DNA from: Arthrobacter mobilis
GTDB taxonomy: Bacteria; Actinomycetota; Actinomycetes; Actinomycetales; Micrococcaceae
Reading direction: 5' to 3'
DNA: 64,000 nt
Assembly (NCBI RefSeq): GCF_012395835.1
Contig: NZ_JAAZSQ010000003.1
Location: 154,022-218,021, forward strand
The position numbers and the translations under genes were made by a program. Below are positions 1-10,893 of this stretch, piece after piece. The notes beneath the pieces are model-generated. The model ran no database searches, had not been told where the DNA came from, and worked only from the letters and a program-made list of their open reading frames with translations. The first letter of the stretch is position 1; every line of letters begins with the position of its first letter.

Positions 1-1141
1 ACAGGATGATGCCGGTCAGGCCGCCGAAGAGGAAGGTGGCCAGGAAGCCCAGGCTCCAGAGCATCGGGGTTTCGAAGGTGATGGAGCCGCGCCACATGGT
101 GCCGATCCAGTTGAAGAACTTCACACCCGTCGGCACCGCGATCAGCATGGTCATGAAGGCGAAGAAGGGCAGCAGGACCGAGCCGGTGACGTACATGTGG
201 TGCGCCCAGACGGTCACGGACAGGGCCGCAATCGCGATGGTCGCGAAGACCAGGCCCTTGTAGCCAAAGATCGGCTTGCGGCTGAAGACCGGGAAGATCT
301 CGGAGACGATGCCGAAGAACGGCAGCGCGATGATGTAGACCTCGGGGTGGCCGAAGAACCAGAACAGGTGCTGCCACAGGATGGCCCCGCCGTTGGTCGG
401 GTCGAAGATGTGCGCGCCGAAGCGGCGGTCCGCACCCAAGGCGAAGAGCGCGGCGGCCAGCGGCGGGAAGGCCATCATCACCAGGATGGCGGTGATCAGG
501 GTGTTCCAGGTGAAGATCGGCATGCGCCACATGGTCATGCCCGGGGCGCGCATGGTGATGATCGTGGTGATGAAGTTCACCGAGCCCAGGATGGTGCCGA
601 AGCCGGACAGGGCCAGGCCGAAGACCCAGAGGTCCCCGCCCACACCGGGCGAGAACGTGGTGCTCGACAGCGGCGTGTAGGCGAACCAGCCGAAGGATGC
701 GGCGCCCTGCGGGGTGATAAAGCCGGAGACGGCAATGGTGCTGCCGAACAGGAAGAACCAGAAGGCCAGGGCGTTCAGGCGCGGGAAGGCCACGTCCGGG
801 GCGCCGATCTGCAGCGGCATGATGACGTTGGCGAAGCCGGCGAAGAGCGGCGTCGCGAACATCAGCAGCATCACGGTGCCGTGCATCGTGAACAGCTGGT
901 TGTACTGTTCCTTGGTCTGGAGGATCTGCATGCCCGGCTCGAAGAGTTCGGCGCGGATGACCAGCGCCATGACGCCGCCCAGGCAGAAGAAGATGAACGA
1001 TGCAATCAGGTACATGTACCCGATGGTCTTGTGGTCGGTGGAGGTGATCCAGTTGACGATGATACGTCCCTTGGACCGGGGAACCACCCGGGGTGCCACT
1101 GTCGTCCCGGCTTCACCGGCTGTGTATTCGTAAGTCGACAC
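1..1141 (-). CDS. ctaD: Cytochrome c oxidase subunit I (partial, C-terminus outside window)
   Basis: Catalytic, heme- and copper-bearing subunit of the aa3-type terminal oxidase in the cytoplasmic membrane; it reduces O2 and pumps protons. The first 380 codons are visible and the reading frame runs off the window edge; family members are about 550-575 aa. Visible signatures are a string of hydrophobic helices, MHGTVM in helix II (heme ligand region) and [10 protein letters not shown], the CuB/cross-linked Tyr region of helix VI. The GTG start at 1141 begins VSTYEYTAG and follows a purine-rich GGAAGCGAGGGAG stretch. It lies 18 bp downstream of ctaC, so the two are probably cotranscribed. Identification is firm. 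Confidence 0.96.
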   Translation of the reverse strand, partial: MSTYEYTAGEAGTTVAPRVVPRSKGRIIVNWITSTDHKTIGYMYLIASFIFFCLGGVMALVIRAELFEPGMQILQTKEQYNQLFTMHGTVMLLMFATPLFAGFANVIMPLQIGAPDVAFPRLNALAFWFFLFGSTIAVSGFITPQGAASFGWFAYTPLSSTTFSPGVGGDLWVFGLALSGFGTILGSVNFITTIITMRAPGMTMWRMPIFTWNTLITAILVMMAFPPLAAALFALGADRRFGAHIFDPTNGGAILWQHLFWFFGHPEVYIIALPFFGIVSEIFPVFSRKPIFGYKGLVFATIAIAALSVTVWAHHMYVTGSVLLPFFAFMTMLIAVPTGVKFFNWIGTMWRGSITFETPMLWSLGFLATFLFGGLTGIIL

Positions 1142-1159
1142 TAGTACTCCCTCGCTTCC

Positions 1160-2002
1160 TTACTCAGCCGCTTCGTACGGGTTACGGTCATATTCGGCGC
1201 CAATCTGGCCGTCGTTGAGCCGGGTCATCTGCTCGTCGAACTCCGCCTGGGAGACGACCTCGACGCGGAAGAGCATCTCGGAATGGAATTCGCCGCAGAG
1301 CTCGGCGCACTTTCCGTCATAGACACCCTCACGCTGCGGCGTGAAGGAAATGTAGTTGGTCTTGCCCGGGATCATGTCGACCTTCTGCAGGAACGCGGGC
1401 ACCCAGAACGAGTGGATGACGTCGCGGGAGTTGATCTGCAGCTCCACGGTCTGGTTCACCGGCAGGTAGAGCGTGGGCAGCGTCTCGGGGATGCCGGTCT
1501 CACCGGTCAGGTGCGCCTGCACGCCGGCGGAGTACTTGTCCTGCTTCACGTAGTTGAAGTCCCAGGACCACTGCTTGCCGCGGGCGTCGATGACCACCTG
1601 CGGGTCGTCGAAGCGCTGGGTCAGGGCGGTCTGGTCGCGGTCGGTGAAGTAGAAGAAGGTCAGGACCAGGACCAGCGGGAGCGCGGTGTAGAAGATCTCG
1701 ATGGGAAGGTTGTAGCTGAGCTGTCGCGGGAACCCCTCGTCCCCCTTGCGGCGCCGGTAGGCCACGATGCACCACAGGATCAGGGCCCAGGTGATGACAC
1801 CGACGATCAGCGCGGCAATCCAGGAGTTCACCCACAAATCGATCAGCCGATCGGTGTGGCTGGTGGTGCCCCGCTCGGTGGGCAGCCAACCCAGTCGGAC
1901 TTCTTCTGAACATCCCGTCAACAGCAGCATGCCCAGAGCGCCCAGGCCTGCGGCCTTGGCGGTCCTGGCACGTCGGCTGCCGGTTCGGTCCTGCGAACTC
2001 AC
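1160..2002 (-). CDS. ctaC: Cytochrome c oxidase subunit II, lipoprotein
   Basis: Carries the CuA centre that takes electrons from the bc1-c complex and passes them to subunit I. About 280 aa. The GTG start at 2002 is preferred over longer in-frame starts because AGGAAGG sits at the right distance and because it gives a compact signal peptide ending in lipobox LLTGC (Cys about 31). Two transmembrane helices follow (about residues 55-80 and 95-115), then a periplasmic cupredoxin domain with CuA ligands in CAELCGEFHSEM (about 232-243). It is followed by ctaD 18 bp downstream. A long hairpin lies in its leader, about 30 bp upstream of the start. Confidence 0.96.
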   Translation of the reverse strand: MSSQDRTGSRRARTAKAAGLGALGMLLLTGCSEEVRLGWLPTERGTTSHTDRLIDLWVNSWIAALIVGVITWALILWCIVAYRRRKGDEGFPRQLSYNLPIEIFYTALPLVLVLTFFYFTDRDQTALTQRFDDPQVVIDARGKQWSWDFNYVKQDKYSAGVQAHLTGETGIPETLPTLYLPVNQTVELQINSRDVIHSFWVPAFLQKVDMIPGKTNYISFTPQREGVYDGKCAELCGEFHSEMLFRVEVVSQAEFDEQMTRLNDGQIGAEYDRNPYEAAE

Positions 2003-2033
2003 AGACGGCCCTTCCTCTTGTTTCGTGCAAGTG

Positions 2034-2079
2034 ATGCGCGCGCCCGCGGCGCACGACAGTGCCCCGCGGGCGCGCGCAT
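2034..2079. terminator. 16-bp perfect hairpin between erpA and ctaC
   Basis: A perfect 16-bp inverted repeat (2034-2049 and 2064-2079) with a 14-nt loop; the loop can add a GCAC/GTGC pair. There is no T-tract on the minus-strand side. It lies 103 bp past the erpA stop and only 31 bp before the ctaC start, so it could be the erpA terminator or a structured ctaC leader. The structure is certain, the role is not. Confidence 0.5.
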
Positions 2080-2181
2080 TTCCAGTTTTACTACTCACTG
2101 TAGAGCTTACCCTCACGGATGACGATCATATGACAGGCGCCCCGCAGTGAGTCGGGGCCCCGCACTCCCCCTGCAGACCCT

Positions 2182-2568
2182 TTAGTGGAAGGAGTCTCCG
2201 CAGGCGCAGGAGCCGCCGGCATTCGGGTTGTCGATCGTGAAGCCCTGCTTCGAAATGGTGTCTTCGAAGTCGATCGTGGCGCCGGTCAGGTAGGGAACGC
2301 TCATCTTGTCCACGATGACCTCGACGCCGTCGAAGTCGCGCACGGCGTCCCCGTCCAGCATGCGCTCGTCGAAGTAGAGCTGGTAGATCAGCCCGGAGCA
2401 GCCCCCCGGCTGCACCGCTACGCGCAGGCGCAGATCCGTGCGGCCTTCCTGTTCCAGCAGGCTGCGAACCTTGGCGGCCGCCACCTCCGTCAGGGCGACT
2501 TCGTGAGTGGGCAGTTCGGTCTGTTCCGGTGCTGCGTTGCTGGAGGTTTCGCTCATTGATGCGCTCAT
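2182..2568 (-). CDS. erpA: HesB/IscA-type iron-sulfur cluster carrier
   Basis: A-type carrier that receives Fe-S clusters from the SUF scaffold and delivers them to apo-enzymes in the cytoplasm. It is 128 aa: a low-complexity head of about 22 residues, then the HesB-like fold. The three cluster-ligand cysteines are present, Cys57 in GGCSGL and Cys121/Cys123 in GGSCACGD. The ATG at 2568 has AAGGA six bases upstream; a second Met at codon 5 is a less likely start. It sits between an M20 peptidase and ctaC on the same strand. Assignment to ErpA rather than another IscA paralogue rests on overall sequence pattern. Confidence 0.9.
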   Translation of the reverse strand: MSASMSETSSNAAPEQTELPTHEVALTEVAAAKVRSLLEQEGRTDLRLRVAVQPGGCSGLIYQLYFDERMLDGDAVRDFDGVEVIVDKMSVPYLTGATIDFEDTISKQGFTIDNPNAGGSCACGDSFH

Positions 2569-2659
2569 TGCTATTCCTTATCTGTACCGGCCGTCAGGTG
2601 ACCTGCTGCTATTACTCAGTGGTGCTGCGGCTCCGCCTTCCATGGTACTTGGCCCGCAA

Positions 2660-2682
2660 CCGGCGGCGGTAACCGCAGCCGG
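2660..2682 (-). terminator. Candidate terminator after the M20 peptidase
   Basis: Ten-base arms (2660-2669 and 2673-2682) pair with one mismatch around a 3-nt loop, just past the stop at 2687. It is GC-rich with no T-tract, as is common in high-GC actinobacteria. Confidence 0.4.
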
Positions 2683-2686
2683 CCCG

Positions 2687-4099
2687 TCAGGGGTTTCCGG
2701 GCGCATTCAGCCGGGCCAGCAGGAGCGCCTCGGCCAGGACGGCGTTGCGGAAATCGCCCAGGTGCAGGGACTCGTTGGCCGAATGTGCGCGCGAATCCGG
2801 GTCCTCGACTCCGGTGATCAGGATCTGCGCCTGCGGATACACCTCGGTCAGGTCCGCGATGAACGGAATCGATCCGCCCATCCCCGCCTTCACCGGCTCG
2901 GTCCGCCAGGCTTCGCCCAAGGCCCAGAGCGCGGCCTGCGCTGCGGGGGCGGCGGTGTCTGCGGCAAAGGCGCTGCCCTGCTCGCCCGGGACGAAGTCCA
3001 CCTGCGCCCCGAACGGGACGTGCTGCCGGACATGCCGGGCCAGAGCGTCCATGGCCGCTGCCGGATCCTGGCCGGGAGCCAGGCGCAGGCTGATCTTGGC
3101 CCGGGCCGACGGCACGAGCGTGTTGGACGCCAGGGCCACCGGCGGGACGTCCATGCCGATCACCGACAGGGCCGGCTTGTTCCAGAGACGGTCGGAAATG
3201 CTTCCTGCGCCCGCCAGCACTGCCGAGTCCAGGACGGAGGCATCCCGGCGGAAATCGTCTTCCGGGTAGGCCACGGCGTCGGTATCCCGGGCCACCAGAC
3301 CCTCGACCGCGACGGCACCGGCGTCGTCGTGGAAGGTGGCGATCAGCCGCGCCAGCAGGGTCGGCGCATCCAGGACCGGGCCGCCGAAGACGCCCGAATG
3401 CACCGCGTGCTCCAGTACCCTGAGCTCGATGGTGGCATCCACCAGACCGCGCAGGCTGGTGGTCAGCGCCGGCACGCCGACCTTCCAGTTGGCCGAATCC
3501 GCCACCACAATCACGTCCGCCCGGAGCAGCTCCCGGTGCTGCTCGAGGAAGGCCCGGAAGGTCGGCGACCCGGCTTCCTCCTCCCCCTCGATGAAGAAGG
3601 TCAGGCCCACGCCGAAGTCCGCCCCCAGCGTGTCCAGCAGCGCGCGCAGGGCCCCGGCATGGACCATGATGCCGGCCTTGTCATCCGCGGCGCCCCGGCC
3701 GTACAGCCGGCCGCCGGCTTCGGTGGCGGCGAACGGCTCGGTGGCCCACAGCTGGCGGTCCCCCGGCGGCTGGACATCGTGGTGGGCGTAGAGCAGCACC
3801 GTCGGCTTGCCTGCTGCCGCCGCGCGGCGGGCGACGACGGCGGGTCCTGCCGGCGCCGCGCCGCCGGCGCTGAGGATCTGCACATCATCAAGGCCGAGGC
3901 TGCGCAGCAGGGCCGCCACGGCGCCGGCGCTGCGCGCCAGCTCGGCCGGGTCGAAGGCCGCCCAGGCAATGCCGGGGATGGCGACCAGGTCCTTGAGGGC
4001 GGCGATGGTCTCCCCCATCCGGGCATCGACGGCCCGGGCCAGGGCGTCCACGTCCACACCGGAACCGGGCAGGACAGCGCTGTCAGGAGTACTTGTCAT
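2687..4099 (-). CDS. M20-family dipeptidase / metallopeptidase
   Basis: Zinc-dependent cytosolic exo-/dipeptidase of the M20 (ArgE/DapE/CPG2) clan, 470 aa. Visible metal-site motifs are HHDVQP (His107, Asp109), GRGAADDKAG (bridging Asp near 140) and EGEEEAGSP (general base and ligand Glu around 173-174); a lid/dimerisation domain lies between about 200 and 320. The ATG at 4099 (MTSTPDSAV) is chosen because family length fits; longer in-frame starts add a basic, proline-rich tail with no RBS. Substrate cannot be told from sequence. The gene is divergent from the DUF3043 gene. Confidence 0.9.
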   Translation of the reverse strand: MTSTPDSAVLPGSGVDVDALARAVDARMGETIAALKDLVAIPGIAWAAFDPAELARSAGAVAALLRSLGLDDVQILSAGGAAPAGPAVVARRAAAAGKPTVLLYAHHDVQPPGDRQLWATEPFAATEAGGRLYGRGAADDKAGIMVHAGALRALLDTLGADFGVGLTFFIEGEEEAGSPTFRAFLEQHRELLRADVIVVADSANWKVGVPALTTSLRGLVDATIELRVLEHAVHSGVFGGPVLDAPTLLARLIATFHDDAGAVAVEGLVARDTDAVAYPEDDFRRDASVLDSAVLAGAGSISDRLWNKPALSVIGMDVPPVALASNTLVPSARAKISLRLAPGQDPAAAMDALARHVRQHVPFGAQVDFVPGEQGSAFAADTAAPAAQAALWALGEAWRTEPVKAGMGGSIPFIADLTEVYPQAQILITGVEDPDSRAHSANESLHLGDFRNAVLAEALLLARLNAPGNP

Positions 4100-4234
4100 A
4101 CCCGACACCCTACCGCTGCCGCGCGGCAGCTGTCCGGACCTGTGCGCCCCGGCCCCGGAGCCGGTCCAAAACCGCCGGTCAGCGGCCGCTTTGGCGCGCC
4201 CTGCGCAGGGTCCGGCGCAGGGTATTCTTGATGG

Positions 4235-4831
4235 GTGTTTGGACGAAAGAAAGCGGCTTCCGAGCCGCAGGGCGTAAGCGATCAGCAATCCCCCGCCGGA
4301 CCTGCGGTGCAGGGCGGCACGGCAGGCAAGGGCGCGCCGACGCCCCGCCGCAAGGACCGCGAGGCGGCCCGGCGCCGTCCCCTGGTGCCCGAGGACCGCA
4401 AGGCCGCCCGGGATGCCAACCGCGAGGCGGTGCGCGCGGAACGGCTGCGCATGCGGCAGGCGCTGGACACCGGCGACGAGCGCTACCTGCCCCTGCGTGA
4501 CAAGGGGCCGCAGAAGAAGTTCGTCCGCGACTACGTCGACGCCCGCTGGGTGGTCGGCGAATTCCTGATCGTCTTCGCCCTGCTGTTCGTGGTGCTCAGC
4601 TTCATCCGCAGCGTCGAAGTGCAGTCGGTGATCCTGATCGGCTTCTGGATCCTGCTGGCCGTGGTGGCCGTGGATGCCTTCATCCTGAGCCGCCAGCTCA
4701 AAAAGGCCCTGACGGCCAAGTTCGGCGAGGTGGAACGCGGCGCCGTCTGGTACGGCGTGATGCGCGGACTGCAGCTGCGCAAGCTGCGCCTGCCGAAGCC
4801 GCAGGTCAAGCGCGGCCAGTACCCGTCCTAG
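4235..4831 (+). CDS. DUF3043 family membrane protein
   Basis: Conserved actinobacterial protein of unknown function, 198 aa. It has a highly charged cytosolic head (about 1-100, many Arg/Lys/Glu) with the characteristic opening FGRKK, two adjacent transmembrane helices (about 105-123 and 131-150) and a basic tail. The GTG start at 4235 is chosen because it gives the conserved opening, although no strong RBS is visible. It is convergent with pyrD across a very strong bidirectional hairpin. The family name is recognised; no function can be proposed. Confidence 0.85.
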   Translation: MFGRKKAASEPQGVSDQQSPAGPAVQGGTAGKGAPTPRRKDREAARRRPLVPEDRKAARDANREAVRAERLRMRQALDTGDERYLPLRDKGPQKKFVRDYVDARWVVGEFLIVFALLFVVLSFIRSVEVQSVILIGFWILLAVVAVDAFILSRQLKKALTAKFGEVERGAVWYGVMRGLQLRKLRLPKPQVKRGQYPS

Positions 4832-4860
4832 ACCGCCGGTCCCCGGATTCTTCGCAAAAA

Positions 4861-4920
4861 TCCCCCGGAAGGGGAATCTGCTGCAGGGTTGAACCTGCAG
4901 CAGATTCCCCTTCCGGGGGA
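4861..4920. terminator. 27-bp palindromic bidirectional terminator (palindrome family member A)
   Basis: Perfect 27-bp arms (4861-4887 and 4894-4920) around the loop GTTGAA, with A5 at 4856-4860 and T7 at 4923-4929. That makes an intrinsic terminator on both strands between convergent DUF3043 and pyrD. The inner arm sequence GGGGAATCTGCTGCA resembles the arms of the palindromes near 19.95 and 62.05 kb. Confidence 0.92.
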
Positions 4921-4956
4921 AATTTTTTTGGATGGGAGGTATCCCGGGAGGCGCCG

Positions 4957-6024
4957 TCAGGTGTACTGCTTCGCCAGTTCCCGGTTGATCCGGGCCGCCC
5001 AGAACGGACCCTCGTAGAGGAAGGCAGTGTAGCCCTGCACCAAGGTGGCACCGGCATCCAGGCGTTCCTTGACGTCCTCGGCCGTCTCGACGCCGCCGAC
5101 CGCCACCAGGGTCAGTGACGGACCGGTGATGCTGCGCAGCCGCCGCAGCACTTCCAGCGAGCGGGCTTTCAGCGGCGCGCCGGAGAGCCCGCCCTCGCCG
5201 CAGGCGGCGACCTTGGCCGCATCCGAGACCAGCCCGTCGCGGCCGATGGTGGTATTCGTGGCAATGATGCCGTCCAGCTTCAGGTCCAGCGCCAGCCGCG
5301 CCACCTCGTCGATATCCTCGTCGCTCAGGTCCGGGGCGATCTTGACCAGCAGCGGCACATGCCGGCCCGCGGCGGCGTCGGCAGCTTCCCGCACGGCGGC
5401 CAGCAGCGGGCGCAGGGTGTCCACATGCTGCAGCAGGCGCAGGCCGGGAGTGTTCGGGGAACTGACGTTGACCACCAGGTAGTCCGCGTGCGGGGCCAGC
5501 AGCCGGGTGCTCGCCAGATAGTCCTCCACCGCGTGCTCAAGCTCCACCGCCTTGGTCTTGCCGATATTGACCCCGATCACCGGGCGGGGGCGCGCCCCGC
5601 CGGCCTCCAGGGCCCGCCGCGCCGCCGCGATCCGCGGCGCGACGGCCGCGGCGCCGTCGTTATTGAAGCCCATCCGGTTGACGACGGCGCGGTCTGCGAC
5701 GAGCCGGAACAGCCGCGGCTTGGGATTGCCCGGCTGCGCGGCGCCGGTGATGGTTCCCACTTCCACCGCGCCGAACCCCAGGTCGGCCAGGGCCTCGATA
5801 CCCAGGCCTTCCTTGTCGAACCCGGCGGCCAGCCCGAACGGCGAGGGGAAGCTGACGCCGAAGGCCTCGGTCCGCAGCGACGCGGCGGGCCGCGTCAGCC
5901 GGCGCAGCAGGGTCCCGGCACCGGCCTGGTGCGAGGCCCGGATCAGGCGGAAGCCGATCCGGTGGGCGCGTTCGGCGTCCATCCAGGAAAAGGCAGCACG
6001 GAAGAAGAGAGGGTAGAGACGCAT
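4957..6024 (-). CDS. pyrD: Dihydroorotate dehydrogenase, class 2 (quinone-linked)
   Basis: Fourth step of UMP synthesis: oxidises dihydroorotate to orotate with FMN and passes electrons to quinone at the membrane. It is 355 aa. The N-terminal amphipathic helix segment before the barrel, typical of class 2, is present. [12 protein letters not shown] holds the catalytic Ser and orotate-binding Asn; NTTIGRDGL and the phosphate-binding [10 protein letters not shown] come later. The ATG at 6024 gives normal length. It is not in the main pyr operon of this window (53-62 kb), as is usual in actinobacteria, and is divergent from a hydrolase gene. Confidence 0.96.
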   Translation of the reverse strand: MRLYPLFFRAAFSWMDAERAHRIGFRLIRASHQAGAGTLLRRLTRPAASLRTEAFGVSFPSPFGLAAGFDKEGLGIEALADLGFGAVEVGTITGAAQPGNPKPRLFRLVADRAVVNRMGFNNDGAAAVAPRIAAARRALEAGGARPRPVIGVNIGKTKAVELEHAVEDYLASTRLLAPHADYLVVNVSSPNTPGLRLLQHVDTLRPLLAAVREAADAAAGRHVPLLVKIAPDLSDEDIDEVARLALDLKLDGIIATNTTIGRDGLVSDAAKVAACGEGGLSGAPLKARSLEVLRRLRSITGPSLTLVAVGGVETAEDVKERLDAGATLVQGYTAFLYEGPFWAARINRELAKQYT

Positions 6025-6112
6025 GTTCCTAGTCTTGCCGCAAAATCCGCCGTGTCCAAACCGGCAGCGGGTGCGGGGTTAGCATGATTTTGTTCAGGAA
6101 AGGAGGCCCGTG

Positions 6113-7159
6113 GTGCAGGCCGTCTGGCAGCCGGACATCCTCGGTCCGGACTTCGAATCCGCCGTGCTGCGCGTCCCGTCGCCGGCAGTTCCCGGACAGC
6201 AGGCAACGCTGGTGCGCTACGTCCCGGACGCGGCAGAGCCGCTGGCGGGCAGGCAGGCCCTGCTCTTCCTGCACGGATGGAGCGACTACTTCTTCAATAC
6301 CGAGCTGGCCCGGTTCTGGCACCGCCTCGGGGTGGCGTTCTATGCGCTGGACATGCACAACTACGGCCGCAGCCTGCGGGACGGGGATCTGCCCGGCTTC
6401 GCCGCGGACCTGGCGGACTACGATGCCGAAATTACCTTGGCGCTCTCCGCGGTGCGCGAAGACCTCGCCCGGCGCAGCGACCTGCGGCGCGGTCCGGGCG
6501 GGGCACCGGAGGCGGCCCGGGTGACGCTGATGGGCCACTCCACCGGCGGACTGGTTGCAGCCCTCTGGGCCGGGGACCATCCCGGACTGATCCAGTCGCT
6601 GGTGCTGAACAGCCCGTGGCTGGAGATGCACCGCAGCCCGCTGGTGCGCCATGCCGCGGCCTCCGTGATCCATCCGCTCTCGCGCGTCCGGCCCGCGGCG
6701 CGGCTGTGGATCCCGTCCCGGGGCTTCTATTACCGCAGCATCAGCAAGAGCGCCGAGGGCGAATGGGAACCGGACCCGGTCATGCGTCCGCCCGGGGCCT
6801 TCCCGATCCACGCCGGCTGGCTCAGTGCCGTCTGGCGCGGGCAGGCCAGGGTGGCCCGGGGGCTGGGCATCGAAGTGCCGGTCCTGGTGCTGGCCTCGGG
6901 CCGGAGCATGAACGGGCCGGTCTGGCACGAGGACATGAAGGCCGCGGACGTGGTCCTGGACGTGGAGACGATGGCCGCCCGGGCGGTGAAGCTGGGCCGC
7001 AGCGTGACCCTGGAGCGGATCGACGGCGCCCTCCACGACGTCTTCCTGTCCCGGGCCCCGGTGCGCCGGGAGGCCTACGCCCGGCTGCGGCGCTGGGCCG
7101 GCGCCTACATGCTGGACGCCGGCGAGCCGGACAACGCCGCGTCCACGGCCGCCCCGTAG
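6113..7159 (+). CDS. Alpha/beta hydrolase, monoacylglycerol-lipase-like (S33 type)
   Basis: Serine hydrolase of about 348 aa with the alpha/beta fold. [10 protein letters not shown] provides the oxyanion-hole region, GHSTGG carries nucleophile Ser143, and a late Asp and [10 protein letters not shown] (His) complete the triad. A strong AAAGGAGG lies at 6099-6106; of two adjacent GTG codons (6110 and 6113) the second has better spacing. The gene is monocistronic, and its last 55 bp overlap the 3' end of uppS on the other strand. The natural ester substrate is unknown; lysophospholipase or monoglyceride lipase is the closest general description. Confidence 0.85.
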   Translation: MQAVWQPDILGPDFESAVLRVPSPAVPGQQATLVRYVPDAAEPLAGRQALLFLHGWSDYFFNTELARFWHRLGVAFYALDMHNYGRSLRDGDLPGFAADLADYDAEITLALSAVREDLARRSDLRRGPGGAPEAARVTLMGHSTGGLVAALWAGDHPGLIQSLVLNSPWLEMHRSPLVRHAAASVIHPLSRVRPAARLWIPSRGFYYRSISKSAEGEWEPDPVMRPPGAFPIHAGWLSAVWRGQARVARGLGIEVPVLVLASGRSMNGPVWHEDMKAADVVLDVETMAARAVKLGRSVTLERIDGALHDVFLSRAPVRREAYARLRRWAGAYMLDAGEPDNAASTAAP

Positions 7160-7917
7160 CGGCGGTCCCGCTTCGCGTAGATCTGCACCGCTTCCCACAG
7201 GGTCCGCCGGTCCACATCCGGCCACAGGACGTCCAGGAAGACCATCTCGGCGTAGGCGGACTGCCACAGCATGAAGTTGGAGAACCGCTGCTCACCCGAG
7301 GTGCGCAGGAACAGGTCCACGTCGGGCAGGTCGGGTTCGTCCAGGAAGCGCTGGATGGTCTTCTCCGAGACGGCGGAGGCCTTCAGCCGCCCGGCGGCCA
7401 CCTCGGCGGCAATGGCCGCCGCGGCGTCGGCAATCTCGGCCCGGCCGCCGTAGTTCACGCACATGTTCAGCGTGCAGACGGTATTGCCCGCGGTTTGCCG
7501 CTCGGCTTCTTCCAGCTCGCGGACCACCGACTGCCACAGCCGGGGACGGCGCCCGGACCAGCGGATCCGCACACCCCATTCGTCCAGCTGGTCACGCTGC
7601 CGGCGCAGCACGTCCTTGCTGAAGCCCATCAGGAAACGCACTTCCTCCGGGGAGCGCTTCCAGTTCTCGGTGGAGAAGGCGTAGACGCTCACATGCCCGA
7701 TGCCGAGCTCGATCGCACCGGCCACCACGTCCAGCAGTGCGGCCTCGCCGGCCCGGTGCCCCTCGGTCCGCGGCAGCCCGCGCTGGTTGGCCCAGCGGCC
7801 GTTGCCGTCCATCACGATGGCCACATGCTCCGGAATGACCTCCCGGGGCAGCCGCGGCGCCAGGGCGCCGGACGGATGGGGGGCGGGCGGCAGGGGCCGG
7901 TTCCGGCTGGTACTCAT
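7105..7917 (-). CDS. uppS: Isoprenyl transferase (undecaprenyl/decaprenyl diphosphate synthase)
   Basis: Cis-prenyltransferase that condenses isopentenyl diphosphates onto an allylic primer to make the polyprenyl carrier lipid for peptidoglycan and other wall polymers. Visible motifs are [10 protein letters not shown] (catalytic Asp, diphosphate-binding), [10 protein letters not shown] and [11 protein letters not shown] near the C-terminus. About 270 aa from the ATG at 7917 (MSTSRNR); an alternative ATG at 7944 overlaps recO by 17 bp and lacks a clear RBS. It lies directly downstream of recO. Its 3' end overlaps the convergent hydrolase by 55 bp, so the two transcripts are antisense there. 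Confidence 0.94.
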   Translation of the reverse strand: MSTSRNRPLPPAPHPSGALAPRLPREVIPEHVAIVMDGNGRWANQRGLPRTEGHRAGEAALLDVVAGAIELGIGHVSVYAFSTENWKRSPEEVRFLMGFSKDVLRRQRDQLDEWGVRIRWSGRRPRLWQSVVRELEEAERQTAGNTVCTLNMCVNYGGRAEIADAAAAIAAEVAAGRLKASAVSEKTIQRFLDEPDLPDVDLFLRTSGEQRFSNFMLWQSAYAEMVFLDVLWPDVDRRTLWEAVQIYAKRDRRYGAAVDAALSGSPASSM

Positions 7918-7927
7918 CTGCTGGTGC

Positions 7928-8680
7928 TCACACTCGCTCAACATGTCGAAGGGATTTCAGGGAACGTTCCAAATGCCACTGCAGGTAGCTGGCCACCAGG
8001 CCGGCGGATTCGCGGCGGGCCGCCGGCGCGGAACCGTCCGCCCGCGTCCAGTCCGCGCTGAGCAGGGCGGCCAGCAGCTCCATGGTTTCGGGGGCCGGCG
8101 AGGCGCTACCCGGCGGCCGGCAGTCGTGGCAGACGGCGCCGCCGAGGGCCGGGGAAAAGGCCGAGTGCGGGCCGGGGGCCCCGCAGCGGGCACAGTCGGT
8201 GAAGCTGGGCGCCCAGCCGGCGGTGGCCAGGGCCCGGAGCAGGTAGGAATCCAGGATCAGCTCCGGGTCATGCACGCTGCGGCTGAGCGCCGAGAGCGCC
8301 CCGATGACCAGGGCGTACTGGGCGGCGGCGGATTCGCCGTCCACGTCGGTGAGCTTTTCCGCCGTTTCGCAAATGGCCGCGGCCGCGGTGTACTTGCGGT
8401 AGTCCGCCGCGATGTCCCGGCCATAGGGGCCCAGCGTCTGGGCCTGGACCACGATGTCCAGGCTGCGCCCGGAGACCAGCTGCAGGTCGGTGACCATGAA
8501 CGGTTCGAGCATGGCCCCGAACTTGCTGCTGGTGCGCCGCACGCCCTTGGCCACGGCCCGGACCTGTCCGTGATGCTTGGTCAGCAGGATGATGATCCGG
8601 TCCGCTTCGCCAAGCTTGTGGGTGCGCAGGACTACCCCCTCGTCACGGTAGGTGCGCGAGGCGAAGGATCGGCTGGTCAC
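7928..8680 (-). CDS. recO: DNA repair protein RecO
   Basis: RecFOR mediator that helps RecA displace SSB on gapped DNA. About 250 aa: an N-terminal OB-fold ([19 protein letters not shown]) and a C-terminal helical part with a four-Cys zinc site (CARCG and CHDCR, about residues 170-195). The GTG at 8680 (VTSRSFASR) is preferred to the ATG at 8701, which lies inside the leuA-recO hairpin. It lies immediately upstream of uppS, the usual recO-uppS pair in this group. Confidence 0.95.
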   Translation of the reverse strand: MTSRSFASRTYRDEGVVLRTHKLGEADRIIILLTKHHGQVRAVAKGVRRTSSKFGAMLEPFMVTDLQLVSGRSLDIVVQAQTLGPYGRDIAADYRKYTAAAAICETAEKLTDVDGESAAAQYALVIGALSALSRSVHDPELILDSYLLRALATAGWAPSFTDCARCGAPGPHSAFSPALGGAVCHDCRPPGSASPAPETMELLAALLSADWTRADGSAPAARRESAGLVASYLQWHLERSLKSLRHVERV

Positions 8681-8697
8681 TCCCCTATTCTCCCACG

Positions 8698-8740
8698 GCA
8701 CGGGCCCGCCCCGCCGACAACCGGCGGAACGGGCCCGTGC
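8698..8740 (-). terminator. leuA terminator hairpin
   Basis: Arms 8698-8708 and 8730-8740 (11 bp, perfect) with a second concentric 6-bp stem (8711-8716 / 8722-8727) separated by a 2-nt symmetric internal loop. It starts 20 bp past the leuA stop and ends just before the recO start. No T-tract. Confidence 0.6.
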
Positions 8741-8759
8741 GCAGCGGGAGGGCCGGACG

Positions 8760-10599
<1,840 letters not shown>

Positions 10600-10614
<15 letters not shown>

Positions 10615-10647
10615 CGTAGCCTCGCCGCGGCAGCTAAGAAGTAGCAT
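10600..10647 (-). CDS. leuA leader peptide (15 aa, Leu-Leu-Leu)
   Basis: Short ORF reading MLLLSCRGEATQTAV. The three consecutive leucines use CTA, CTT and CTT, codons that are rare in this GC-rich genome, which is what a leucine-starvation sensor needs. AAAAGG lies 11 bases before the ATG. It ends 80 bp before leuA and its stop codon sits inside the palindrome that could form the pause/antiterminator stem. Annotated as a regulatory leader rather than a functional peptide. Confidence 0.75.
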
Positions 10648-10893
10648 TCCTGCGCGCACCTTTTCACAGTAGCACGGCGCCCGGACCGGCCGTGAACCGC
10701 GCCGCAACGTTGCCGCACACGCCGGGCACCGTGCGGCGCAACCGGTGCCGGACCGTGCCGCGGGCTCCCAACACTGCATAGAGTGGACCCGTTGCATCAT
10801 CCACAGATCATCAAGCGTGGGGCAGCCGGGTCCCTCCGTGGCGGCCAGGCCGGCCCGGAAGGGCCAGCTCCGCGCGCTAGCGAGAGGCACACC

